Shown piece by piece: positions 9,379 to 17,763 of a stretch of 64,000 nt of DNA (its first letter is position 1; each line of letters opens with the position of its first letter). The stretch lies in assembly GCF_000238315.3 (NCBI RefSeq), contig NZ_CP011924.1, positions 1,528,501-1,592,500 of the forward strand, read 5' to 3'. Origin of the DNA: Pseudoalteromonas piscicida (lineage in GTDB: Bacteria > Pseudomonadota > Gammaproteobacteria > Enterobacterales > Alteromonadaceae). The notes below the pieces were generated by a model. It saw only the letters and a list, made by a program, of their open reading frames with translations. It had not been told where the DNA came from and searched no databases. The translations under genes were made by a program, and so were the position numbers.

Positions 9379-9402
9379 GGCGGCTCAACTAAGCCGCCTT
9401 TA
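9379..9402 (+). terminator. Rho-independent terminator
   Basis: A 7-bp GC-rich stem, GGCGGCT (9379-9385) / AGCCGCC (9392-9398), is followed by TTTAC. It ends the purM-purN-DUF3108 transcript. The convergent amidotransferase gene ends at 9420. Confidence 0.8.
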
Positions 9403-9419
9403 CTTACAAAAACTCAGAA

Positions 9420-10184
9420 CTACACCTTCTCACCTAATTTGAATAAAGCAAACTCACCGGGCTCAAGCTTCTGCCACTGTTCATCGTTGGTCAGCGGTCG
9501 AGTTGCAATAACAGTGACAACATCATCTGGTGTGGTTTCTTTTTGGAAATCTACCACCATATCCGCATCGATTAAGGTAGCCTTACCAAATGGGGCTCTA
9601 CGGGTTATCCAATATAGGTTATTGGTGCAATACGCCAACACATAAATGCCATCGGTTATCAACATGTTGAATACCCCTTTGTCTCTCAATGTGTGCGCTA
9701 GCTTTGCGATATACCTGAAAACTGAGACCATGTTTGACGGGCGACTTGGGTATTTTTCTCTTACTTTGTCCAAAATCCAACAAAAGGCAAGTTCACTGTC
9801 TGTGTTCCCAACGGGTCGATAGAAGTCAGTTTTTAAATCTTTATAGTCCGAAAGCTGACCATTGTGAGCGTAAGTGATCTCCCGACCCCATAATTCTCGA
9901 GTGAATGGGTGGGTATTTTCAAGACAAGTTCGTCCCCTATTTCCCTGTCGAATATGACTTATTACGGACACGCTTTTAATCGGATATGCTTTGACCAATT
10001 TAGCAATTTCAGACTGACAGCTAGGTTCAGGATCTTTAAAGGTTCTACATCCTTTCCCCTCGTAAAAGGTGATACCCCAGCCATCTTTATGAGGACCCGT
10101 ATTGCCACCGCGCTCCAACAAACCAGAAAAGCTAAAACAAATATCCGTCGGTACGTTCGCCGACATCCCCAAAAGCTCACACAT
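9420..10184 (-). CDS. yafJ: Class II glutamine amidotransferase, YafJ-like
   Basis: This 254-residue protein is strongly similar to E. coli YafJ. Cys2 (MCELLGMSANVP) is the N-terminal nucleophile after removal of the initiator Met. GPHKDGWGITFYEGKGCRTF, HIRQGNRG, ENTHPFTRELWG, YAHNGQL and GNTDSE are the Ntn-hydrolase amidotransferase blocks. There is no fused synthase domain, so it is a stand-alone amidohydrolase. Related free-standing enzymes act in repair or hydrolysis of damaged glutamine-like metabolites, but this one's substrate is not established here. It stands as a single gene on the minus strand. Confidence 0.93.
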   Translation of the reverse strand: MCELLGMSANVPTDICFSFSGLLERGGNTGPHKDGWGITFYEGKGCRTFKDPEPSCQSEIAKLVKAYPIKSVSVISHIRQGNRGRTCLENTHPFTRELWGREITYAHNGQLSDYKDLKTDFYRPVGNTDSELAFCWILDKVREKYPSRPSNMVSVFRYIAKLAHTLRDKGVFNMLITDGIYVLAYCTNNLYWITRRAPFGKATLIDADMVVDFQKETTPDDVVTVIATRPLTNDEQWQKLEPGEFALFKLGEKV

Positions 10185-10516
10185 AAATCACTTAAACCCT
10201 AAATATCATAAAGTTATGATTAAAATACAAATCACAAAAATCAAAAGGTCACACGTTTGGTCACACTTATGACTAGTAGCTCGATTATCTTAGATAGTCA
10301 TACTACTGAATTATTGGCGGTAAGTTTATCATGTATCTCTGTGTCTTTACTTTTTTAAATTCAACTACTTTGAGAGCGGTATTAATACGATTATTTTAAA
10401 TGACTATCGGGCTCTTCTCATCTAGAAAACACTTTATTGGTTGAGAACCTTAATGACCACCCCAAGTAAATTCCTAGTTGGATCACTTAAACATAAAGTA
10501 GATTACGAACTGAGAG
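10185..10516. other. Non-coding gap
   Basis: These 332 AT-rich bases lie between the yafJ start and the end of the YbaK-type gene. A repeated TCACAC pair near 10248-10266 is the only local pattern noticed. No open frame with a plausible start and ribosome site and no convincing terminator were found. The yafJ promoter must lie here. Confidence 0.4.
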
Positions 10517-10999
10517 TTACTTCGCAATATCTAACCAAGTGCCACCCGTAAGCGTATCTAGATCATGCGCTTTTAACTCAAAAACCGAGTTGGGCGTGCC
10601 AGCAGCAGCCCAAATACGATCGTATTGCTTTAAATCTCTATCTATTATCGTCAACACAGAGTCAGTGTGCGCCACAGGAGGCACACCGCCAATGGCAAAC
10701 CCGGTTTTTTCCCGCACAAAGTTTGCGTTCGCTTTTTCGAGCTTTACATTAATTGCAGCTTCTACTTTTTCCACGGACACTTGGTTGCTACCAGAAGCAA
10801 TTATCAAGACCGCCTTTTCTGTATTGCTATCTTTAAATATCAGAGACTTGGCGATTTGAGACTCAGTGCAACCAATCGCATTTGCAGCATCTTTCGCGGT
10901 ACGAGTAGAGTCTGCAAGCTCTGTAACTGTGAAGTGATGCCCATGACTGGCTAGGAACTCTTGAACACGTATTGATGAGGGTTTTAACGACTGTGACAT
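10517..10999 (-). CDS. YbaK/EbsC family aminoacyl-tRNA deacylase
   Basis: This 160-residue protein has the YbaK/ProX editing fold. AKSLIFKDSNTEKAVLIIASGSNQVS contains the conserved Lys and the beta-strand core. GFAIGGVPPVAH is the GxxPxxH motif that shapes the active site. It probably hydrolyses mischarged aminoacyl-tRNA (Ala- or Cys-tRNAPro type). The length and the LGxP-like ending (GTPNSVFELKAHDL) place it near the ProX/PrdX-like single-domain deacylases rather than E. coli YbaK itself. Exact specificity cannot be read from sequence. It is a monocistronic gene. Confidence 0.87.
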   Translation of the reverse strand: MSQSLKPSSIRVQEFLASHGHHFTVTELADSTRTAKDAANAIGCTESQIAKSLIFKDSNTEKAVLIIASGSNQVSVEKVEAAINVKLEKANANFVREKTGFAIGGVPPVAHTDSVLTIIDRDLKQYDRIWAAAGTPNSVFELKAHDLDTLTGGTWLDIAK

Positions 11000-11197
11000 T
11001 CAATTGCTCTTCCATGCTGTGGTAGTTAAAACCAATCTAACAGCTAGTGAGCTGATTTTAAACATCCAGTATGTTTTATACTATTTGTGATATGAGGTTA
11101 ACTCTATCTCGGGGTAGCATTGAAAAATATCCGAGTATCCCATTAATAGGAACTCGGATTATAGCTGTATATAAACACTCAAGGTATTAAGTAAAGT

Positions 11198-11482
11198 CTA
11201 TATTGTTACCACATGCCACTGGTACGCAAGGCTAGCGCCAGCCAATGAGCATGCTAATAAAAAGTTCATTACCTCTTTTGAGCTAAGTGAGCGAGACTCC
11301 CGAGAAAAATGCTTAGCATGTAATCTCATACCTAATGGTTGCAATTCTTTTTCATGTTTTGGCAATGCAATCAATCCAGCAAGTAGCATGACTAAACAAA
11401 GCATATAACTACCTTGCACGATAAAGAATAGAGTAAGTGAAAATGCGGTGATAGAAAAAATCCAAGAAATGAATTTGAACAT
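11198..11482 (-). CDS. Small inner-membrane protein of unknown function
   Basis: This 94-residue protein was not recognised. It has two close N-terminal hydrophobic segments (about residues 5-21 and 26-43), a basic middle (LHAKHFSRESRSLSSKE) and a third hydrophobic stretch (VMNFLLACSLAGASLAYQW). A GGAGC ribosome site precedes the ATG by 6 bases, which supports translation. It stands alone between the deacylase gene and a LysR gene, both on the same strand, with about 115-200 bases on each side. Confidence 0.65.
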   Translation of the reverse strand: MFKFISWIFSITAFSLTLFFIVQGSYMLCLVMLLAGLIALPKHEKELQPLGMRLHAKHFSRESRSLSSKEVMNFLLACSLAGASLAYQWHVVTI

Positions 11483-11601
11483 AGCAGCTCCGTTTGCTAT
11501 CAGTGTTACCAGTTTGATTTTACAACCATCTCGCTGGCTAGTTTCTAATTTTAATACGGAGTTTAGAGTTATTAGTTTAAAAGCACAAGCAGACTAAAGT
11601 A

Positions 11602-12489
11602 TTAGCCCTTATTTTCGAACAATGACTTCATAAACTCATAGAATGCCTCTGCTTTGCGTGTCTTCAGCGAGTGTTGAGGCCTGACAAACCAAATAGGTGC
11701 GTCGTCACTTTCGAGACAACCTGGAATTATAGGCACTAACTCACCTCTTTTTAGGTTATCTCTGATGGCAATGTGAGATTTAACTGCAATACCATGCCCA
11801 GCTAGGGCAGCAGAAGTCATATTGTCTGAGTTTGAAATCGTAAAACGAGTTTTTGCGTTAAAGTGTACAATTCTACCGTTTGGTTCTTTTAACTTAAATT
11901 CTCGTTGCCAAGGTAAGCATACAAAAAAGTGGTTTTGTAATTCGCTGATATTATCAGGCATGCCATAGCGGTCAATATAGCTCGGCGCTGCACATAATAT
12001 CCGATGGTTATCGCATAGTTTTCTCGCCAACAACCCAGAATCAGCCAATTGTCCAACGCGTATCGCTACATCTTGAGCACCTTCAACTATGTTTACAAAC
12101 TGATCGTTGATCAGGAAATCGAGTGCTAATTGCGGATGCGCTTGCTCAAATTGACTTAGATTTGGCATCACAAATTGTGAAAACACCCAAGGCGGCATAG
12201 TGACACGAAGTAACCCGCTCACCGCTGAGCCCCTTGCACCTATTTCGTGCTCAGCATCATAAAGCGCCTCTAATATATGCTCCACCCGCTCTCTAAAAGT
12301 ACTTCCGGCTGGGGACAATGTTAGCGTACGACTATCTCTAAACAGCAAAGTCGTGCCTAAATGTTGCTCTAACTTATTAAGACGATGACTAACTGTCGCG
12401 GGTGAGAGTCTCAACTGCTTCGCAGCATTAACCACTCCTTGATGTTTAATAATAGCCAAGAATGTTTCGAGTTCAGCGATTGAATACAT
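11602..12489 (-). CDS. LysR family transcriptional regulator
   Basis: This 295-residue LTTR has an N-terminal HTH (AELETFLAIIKHQGVVNAAK and ATVSHRLNKLEQHLGTTLLF) and a substrate-binding domain typical of the CrgA-like group (GLLRVTMPPWVFSQFVMPNL, VAIRVGQLADSGLLARKL). It is divergent from the exported HAD hydrolase gene, with 102 bases between their starts, and probably controls it. The ligand is unknown. Confidence 0.9.
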   Translation of the reverse strand: MYSIAELETFLAIIKHQGVVNAAKQLRLSPATVSHRLNKLEQHLGTTLLFRDSRTLTLSPAGSTFRERVEHILEALYDAEHEIGARGSAVSGLLRVTMPPWVFSQFVMPNLSQFEQAHPQLALDFLINDQFVNIVEGAQDVAIRVGQLADSGLLARKLCDNHRILCAAPSYIDRYGMPDNISELQNHFFVCLPWQREFKLKEPNGRIVHFNAKTRFTISNSDNMTSAALAGHGIAVKSHIAIRDNLKRGELVPIIPGCLESDDAPIWFVRPQHSLKTRKAEAFYEFMKSLFENKG

Positions 12490-12591
12490 GTTGATTTAAT
12501 TTTTTCGAATCTTGCTTTCGAATATGCACGCTTTGTTTAAATTTATCAAATAAATATACTGCTTCTCATCGCAACTAAATTGGAATTATCA

Positions 12592-13353
12592 ATGCAACGT
12601 ACCTTAATTAGTCTATTCGTTACGTTAGGAGGCCTAATGCCGAATATTAGCCAAGCCAACTCAAAGGTTGAACGCCCGGAAGTTATTTTCTTCGATGTCA
12701 ATGAAACCTTACTTGATTTAGAGTCAATGAATAAACCGGTTAGCCAAGTTTTGGGTGGTGATGAGTCCCTATTACCCCTTTGGTTTTCCACTATGCTACA
12801 TCACTCGTTAGTGACTACGGTAAGTGGTGATTATCAAGATTTTGGCAAAATAGGCGTTGCCTCGCTACAAATGGTTGCAAAGAACAAAGGCCTAACGATA
12901 ACTGACTCACAAGCTAAACAAGCAATCGTGCCCGCCCTGCTCTCTTTGCCCCCGCATGAAGACGTCATTCCAGCGCTAAAGCGGCTCAAACAAGCAGGCT
13001 TTAAACTCGTGAGTTTAACCAATTCATCGAATGCAGGAGTTAAAGCGCAGTTTGAAAATGCCGGTCTAATCACCTATTTTGATCAACGCTTGAGTATTGA
13101 AGACATTAAAGTGTATAAGCCCGACCTTAGAGCCTATGAGTGGGCGTTACAGCAACTAAATATTCGCCCAGACCAAGCGCTAATGGTGGCGGCTCACGGC
13201 TGGGATGTTGCCGGCGCTAAAGCCGCGGGCATGCAAACTGCGTTTATTGCAAGACCACAAAAGCAACTTTATCCACTGGCAAAAGCACCAGATTACGTGC
13301 TACCGGACTTAACAAGTTTGGCTGACGAGCTCGCCACCTCTGGAAACGAGTAA
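12592..13353 (+). CDS. Exported HAD-superfamily hydrolase, haloacid dehalogenase type II-like
   Basis: From the ATG at 12592 this is a 253-residue protein. An upstream in-frame TTG at 12580 is possible but weaker. The N terminus looks like a signal peptide (MQRTLISLFVTLGGLMPNISQANS). The catalytic core follows: FFDVNETLLDL (motif I with the nucleophile Asp), SLTNSSN (motif II), Lys in KVYKPD (motif III) and AAHGWDVAGAKAAGM (motif IV). The VNETLLD form is that of L-2-haloacid dehalogenases and related phosphatases, which are normally cytosolic. A signal peptide on this family is unusual. It is probably regulated by the divergent LysR protein. Confidence 0.8.
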   Translation: MQRTLISLFVTLGGLMPNISQANSKVERPEVIFFDVNETLLDLESMNKPVSQVLGGDESLLPLWFSTMLHHSLVTTVSGDYQDFGKIGVASLQMVAKNKGLTITDSQAKQAIVPALLSLPPHEDVIPALKRLKQAGFKLVSLTNSSNAGVKAQFENAGLITYFDQRLSIEDIKVYKPDLRAYEWALQQLNIRPDQALMVAAHGWDVAGAKAAGMQTAFIARPQKQLYPLAKAPDYVLPDLTSLADELATSGNE

Positions 13354-13364
13354 CATTGGAAATG

Positions 13365-13394
13365 TATCAGCTGGTACCTTAGTACTAGCTGATA
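13365..13394 (+). terminator. Strong hairpin after the HAD gene
   Basis: A 13-bp stem with one G-U pair (13365-13377 / 13382-13394, loop CTTA) starts 11 bases after the stop codon. No U-run follows, so it may be a weak terminator or an RNA-stabilising hairpin. Confidence 0.55.
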
Positions 13395-13467
13395 AAAATG
13401 CTCGGCATGCTTTATCTACACAATAAATGTACTAGATTTAAGGAGGTAAATCGAAGGAATAGCCTAA

Positions 13468-15111
13468 ATGAACATAAATAAAAACACCCACATTGTGATC
13501 TGGATAATCATAGGTGTTAGCTTAACTATCCACGGCGCATCCCTTTTACTGAGCAATACTCTGTTCAGTGACATTACGTGGCCGCTGATAGAAACGCATG
13601 CAGTGGTTGAGAGCTTTGGCTCGGCTGTCGCCCTTTTTATTGCATTTGCGTTATTATTCTTCGAAAAGCACAATATAGGAACAAGCTTTAATATTGAAAT
13701 CGCTACAGCGTTGCTAATAATGGGGATCTTAGATGGATTTCATGCCGCCGTAAATGTTGGCCAAACATTCGTTTGGCTCCATAGTATCGCGACTTTCTTC
13801 GGTGGCCTAGCCTTCATCACTCTGCTTGCCCACAACCGAGTTACTTGGTTCAAAAACCGTTATTGGTTAATTGGTGCTTGTACAGCCGCGATTATTATCG
13901 GCATTAGCAGTTTAGCTTTCCCTGCAGATTTACCAGATATGGTTAAACAAGGCCACTTTACTGGCACGGCGATGGCGCTAAACGTAATTGGTGGTGCCCT
14001 ATTTATTATTGCTGCGGTTAAAATCCTTCTTGTATATCGTGACTCTCATCATGTGAGTGATTTGCTATTTTGCTTACATTGCTTCTTGTTTGGCGCAGCC
14101 GCTATCATGTTTGAGCAATCCAAGTTGTGGGATGCTGCTTGGTGGGGTTGGCACATTTTAAGGCTAATGGCCTATATCGTCGCTTTGGGGTTTTTATTAG
14201 TCGAAGGAATGCAGATCTTACAAGAGTTAAAACAACATAAAGAGCAGCTAGAAGAGTTAGTGAGTGAGCGCACTCGCTCGTTAGTTGAGACGAATCAAAA
14301 ATTAGAAGAAACCGTTATCAACCTCAACCGTACCCATGCACAACTACTTGAAAGAGAAAAAATGGCATCACTTGGCGATCTGGTCGCTGGGGTTGCACAC
14401 GAAATTAATACTCCAATAGGGATTGGCATTACATCCACGACCTATTTACAAGAACACTTAAACGACCTCACCATGAAGTATCAATGTAAGGAGCTCTCTA
14501 CTGAGGTGTTAGAATACTTTATTTCAGATTCAACCAGTGCTTGCAAAATACTATTAAAAAACCTCCAACGGACAGCCAATTTAATCACTAGCTTTAAGCA
14601 AGTCGCTGTAGACCAATCCAGCGAGCAGGTGAGAGCCTTTAATGTCCATGATTATGTTCAAGAGATCATCGCAGCGCTCAGCCCAGAGATTAAAAAGCAT
14701 GACCATAAAATCAAGTTTCATTGCGATCCCGGCCTTATCGCCACGACCTATCCCGGTGTTATTTTTCAGATCATTTCGAATTTAGTCGCAAATTCCATTG
14801 CACATGGCTTTAAAGAGTCGGAACAAGGTGAGATCACCATTGAATTCTTTAAACATGATGAACACATTGGGCTTATTTATAAAGACAATGGTAAAGGCAT
14901 GTCGGAGCTTGAATTAAGTAAGTTATTCGAGCCATTTTATACCACCAAAAGAGGAAGTGGCGGTATGGGACTTGGCGCTTATATTATCTATAACTTGGTG
15001 ACTCAAGGGCTAGATGGAGATGTACACACCGTCAGCGAGCCCGGCAAAGGACTCGAATATAGGATAGCATTTGCTAATAAACAAGCGACGCCATTAAAAG
15101 TTGTTTCTTAA
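13468..15111 (+). CDS. Sensor histidine kinase with a polytopic, histidine-rich membrane domain
   Basis: This 547-residue kinase begins with about seven membrane segments in residues 8-250, followed by a coiled coil (250-300), a HisKA domain and a HATPase domain. The phospho-acceptor is His311 (SLGDLVAGVAHEINTPIG). The ATP-binding N box (ISNLVANSIAHG), G1 box (YKDNGKGM) and G2 box (GGMGLGAYIIYNLV) are intact. The membrane part contains histidines and acidic residues within or near helices (THAVVE, DGFHAAVN, LHSIATF, CLHCF, WGWHILR). That pattern could bind a metal or haem, but I do not recognise the domain. GAAGGA at 13453-13458 is the likely ribosome site. No response regulator is adjacent. 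Confidence 0.9.
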   Translation: MNINKNTHIVIWIIIGVSLTIHGASLLLSNTLFSDITWPLIETHAVVESFGSAVALFIAFALLFFEKHNIGTSFNIEIATALLIMGILDGFHAAVNVGQTFVWLHSIATFFGGLAFITLLAHNRVTWFKNRYWLIGACTAAIIIGISSLAFPADLPDMVKQGHFTGTAMALNVIGGALFIIAAVKILLVYRDSHHVSDLLFCLHCFLFGAAAIMFEQSKLWDAAWWGWHILRLMAYIVALGFLLVEGMQILQELKQHKEQLEELVSERTRSLVETNQKLEETVINLNRTHAQLLEREKMASLGDLVAGVAHEINTPIGIGITSTTYLQEHLNDLTMKYQCKELSTEVLEYFISDSTSACKILLKNLQRTANLITSFKQVAVDQSSEQVRAFNVHDYVQEIIAALSPEIKKHDHKIKFHCDPGLIATTYPGVIFQIISNLVANSIAHGFKESEQGEITIEFFKHDEHIGLIYKDNGKGMSELELSKLFEPFYTTKRGSGGMGLGAYIIYNLVTQGLDGDVHTVSEPGKGLEYRIAFANKQATPLKVVS

Positions 15112-15125
15112 CCGGATGACTGATT

Positions 15126-15151
15126 GAGTACTGTCACAATGGTCAGTACTC
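15126..15151 (+). terminator. Hairpin after the histidine kinase gene
   Basis: The arms GAGTACTG (15126-15133) and CAGTACTC (15144-15151) form an 8-bp stem 14 bases past the stop codon. The downstream sequence is AT-rich but lacks a solid U-run. It lies between convergent genes. Confidence 0.55.
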
Positions 15152-15172
15152 GATACTTCTATAATAATTAAA

Positions 15173-16693
15173 TTAGAAAAATCCTAGAGGACTGGTGCTA
15201 TAGCTCACTAAGAGGTTCTTGGTTTGTTGGTAATGATCCAGCGCTTTTTTGTGAGTTTCTCTGCCAATACCTGATTTTTTATAACCACCAAATGCCGCGT
15301 GTGCAGGATACATATGATAACAGTTAGTCCACACGCGACCCGCTTCGATTTGGCGACCAAATTGATATGCGCGATTCATATCTCTAGTCCACACCCCAGC
15401 ACCTAAACCAAACTCAGAGCTATTCGCCAATTCCAACGCCTCCGCTTCATCTTTAAAAGTACATAAAGAGATCACCGGACCAAATATTTCCTCTTGGAAT
15501 ACCCGCATTTGGTTATGCCCTTTTAACAGCGTCGGCTGAATATAAAAACCTTTATGATAACCCTCGCCAAGCTCTGCGACTTCGCCACCGATTAATACTT
15601 CAGCCCCTTCCTTCTTGCCAATATCAATATAGCTAAGAATTTTATCAAATTGAGCTTGTGAGGCTTGTGCACCAACCATGGTTTCTGTATCAAGCGGATT
15701 GCCGCGTTTAATCGCCTTAGTGCGTTCGATGACTTTGGCTATAAAGTCATCGTATATATCTTCTTGCACGAGCAATCGCGATGGACAAGTACATACTTCG
15801 CCTTGGTTAAAGTAGGCCAGCACAGCGCCTTCAATACACTTACTTAGGTAATCATCGTCAGCTTGCATCACATCACTAAAGTAGATATTAGGCGACTTAC
15901 CCCCTAGCTCCACCGTTGAGGGAATGATATTTTCAGCAGCACATTTTAGGATGTGAGAGCCCACAGGAGTCGATCCTGTAAACGCAATTTTTGCGATACG
16001 TGTACTCGTAGCAAGCGCTTCACCAGCCTCTTTCCCGAAACCATTTACAACATTAACCACACCATTTGGTAATAAATCAGCGATTAATTCCATCAACAAC
16101 AAAATAGACGCAGGCGTTTGCTCCGCAGGTTTTAGCACTACGCAGTTTCCAGCTGCGAGAGCGGGTGCCAGTTTCCAAGCGGCCATAAGTAATGGGAAGT
16201 TCCATGGGATGATCTGCCCCACAACACCCAGAGGCTCATGAAAATGATAGGCCACGGTTGACTCGTCAATTTCACCTATGGCTCCTTCTTGAGCACGAAT
16301 GCAACCTGCAAAATAGCGGAAATGATCAGCAGCAAGCGGAACATCAGCGGCTAGCGTTTCACGTACAGCTTTACCATTATCCCATGTTTCGGCTACCGCT
16401 AGGTATTCAAGGTTTGCTTCTATTCGGTCTGCGATTTTGAGTAATATATTGCTTCGTTCAGTGACCGAAGTTTTACCCCACGCCGCCTTTGCAGCATGGG
16501 CGGCGTCAAGCGCCAGTTCAATGTCTGCATTATTTGAACGCGGGATCTGACAAAACACTTCGCCATTAACAGGACTAATATTGTCGAAGTACTGGCCGTC
16601 AACGGGTGGCGTCCATTCACCGCCAATAAAGTTTTGATATTGCGACTTAAAGCTGACGATCGCACCTTCAGTATTTGGATTTGCGTATATCAT
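15173..16693 (-). CDS. NAD-dependent (acet)aldehyde dehydrogenase, AldB/ExaC-like
   Basis: This 506-residue ALDH-superfamily enzyme oxidises an aldehyde to the carboxylate. Catalytic residues are visible: Asn164 ([14 protein letters not shown]), Glu262 (VELGGKSPN) and Cys301 ([12 protein letters not shown]). A second Cys at 303 is typical of the ExaC/AldB acetaldehyde dehydrogenases. The opening [19 protein letters not shown] also matches that group. It is divergent from an AraC-type regulator that probably activates it, with roughly 150 bases between the starts. Acetaldehyde is the most likely substrate, by family. Confidence 0.92.
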   Translation of the reverse strand: MIYANPNTEGAIVSFKSQYQNFIGGEWTPPVDGQYFDNISPVNGEVFCQIPRSNNADIELALDAAHAAKAAWGKTSVTERSNILLKIADRIEANLEYLAVAETWDNGKAVRETLAADVPLAADHFRYFAGCIRAQEGAIGEIDESTVAYHFHEPLGVVGQIIPWNFPLLMAAWKLAPALAAGNCVVLKPAEQTPASILLLMELIADLLPNGVVNVVNGFGKEAGEALATSTRIAKIAFTGSTPVGSHILKCAAENIIPSTVELGGKSPNIYFSDVMQADDDYLSKCIEGAVLAYFNQGEVCTCPSRLLVQEDIYDDFIAKVIERTKAIKRGNPLDTETMVGAQASQAQFDKILSYIDIGKKEGAEVLIGGEVAELGEGYHKGFYIQPTLLKGHNQMRVFQEEIFGPVISLCTFKDEAEALELANSSEFGLGAGVWTRDMNRAYQFGRQIEAGRVWTNCYHMYPAHAAFGGYKKSGIGRETHKKALDHYQQTKNLLVSYSTSPLGFF

Positions 16694-16851
16694 TTTTACC
16701 TCTGCAACTTGTGTTATTTATTTGGGCTTCACTCGTCCCAGTTTTGTTTTTACTAATATTTGACATTAGCCAAATTCACCTTTAAAAACTTAACTTAGGG
16801 TCTCGGAATGTATACGCACAGTCCAAAAGTAACCGAGAAGGAGTGCATTGT

Positions 16852-17763
16852 TTGCAGATCTCTAAACATCGCAGTCGTGTCGAACGCTTAGTTGAAAACA
16901 AAATAAGTTTTGCCGCCAATCAGGTAGAGCTTAGCGTCTATGACACATACGAAAGTACCAATAGAGTCAAACTCGCCTCTAATGAAGTGTTGTTTTGTGC
17001 AATGATCACGGGCAAAAAAGTGATGCATGTAGACAGTTGCGACTATCACCAGCCCTTTTTACCTCATCAAAGCTTCGTATTGGCACCAGAACAAACCGTA
17101 TTTATAGACTTTCCCGACGCTAGCTTATCCGCTCCCACCACCTGTTTAGCCATTGAGATCAGTCGAGAGAAAATTAATACCGTGAGTGAGAAGTTAGCGC
17201 TTTCGCTTCCTAGTGATTTTAATTATCAAAAGCAGCTGGTGCACACCGAGCATAACTGGCAAACCCAGCACTGCTTGGGGCGATTGCTCCATCTGTTCAG
17301 TGAGAATGAGGCTGAGCGGGGGTACTTTATCGATTTGGCAATGGATGAACTAATTGCAAGACTACTACAGCAACAAAGCCGAGATCTGCTGTTAGGCGCA
17401 GTAAAACAAACACCAGATCAAAACGGTTTGTATCAAGCGATGCATTATTTGGAGACGCATTTAGACGAGCCATTAGATGTAGAGAAGCTTTGTAAACTTA
17501 GCTGCATGAGTAGAAGTCGCTTTTTCAATCAATTTAAAAAATCATTTGCGATGACGCCACAGCAGTGGCTCCAAGCACGGAGACTAACTGAAGCAAAGGC
17601 AAAACTAAAAGCTGGAATTCAGATCACCGCAATTAGCTTTGCACTCGGCTTTAAGCATCCAAGCCAATTTAGTCGAGCGTTTAAACAAGCTTTTAATATC
17701 ACGCCGAAGGACTATCAACTTCAGGCACTAAAAGCCGATAAAAACGACTGGTTACTCCGTTAG
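16852..17763 (+). CDS. AraC family transcriptional regulator
   Basis: I place the start at TTG 16852, because AGAAGGAG ends nine bases before it. The in-frame GTG at 16843 would directly abut that ribosome site. The protein is then 303 residues: an AraC-binding-like N domain (residues about 30-170) and a C-terminal double HTH (MHYLETHLDEPLDVEKLCKL onward, with ISFALGFKHPSQFSRAFKQAF as the second helix pair). It is divergent from the aldehyde dehydrogenase gene and is its probable activator. Its last 65 bases overlap the end of the convergent trehalase gene. Confidence 0.88.
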   Translation: MQISKHRSRVERLVENKISFAANQVELSVYDTYESTNRVKLASNEVLFCAMITGKKVMHVDSCDYHQPFLPHQSFVLAPEQTVFIDFPDASLSAPTTCLAIEISREKINTVSEKLALSLPSDFNYQKQLVHTEHNWQTQHCLGRLLHLFSENEAERGYFIDLAMDELIARLLQQQSRDLLLGAVKQTPDQNGLYQAMHYLETHLDEPLDVEKLCKLSCMSRSRFFNQFKKSFAMTPQQWLQARRLTEAKAKLKAGIQITAISFALGFKHPSQFSRAFKQAFNITPKDYQLQALKADKNDWLLR

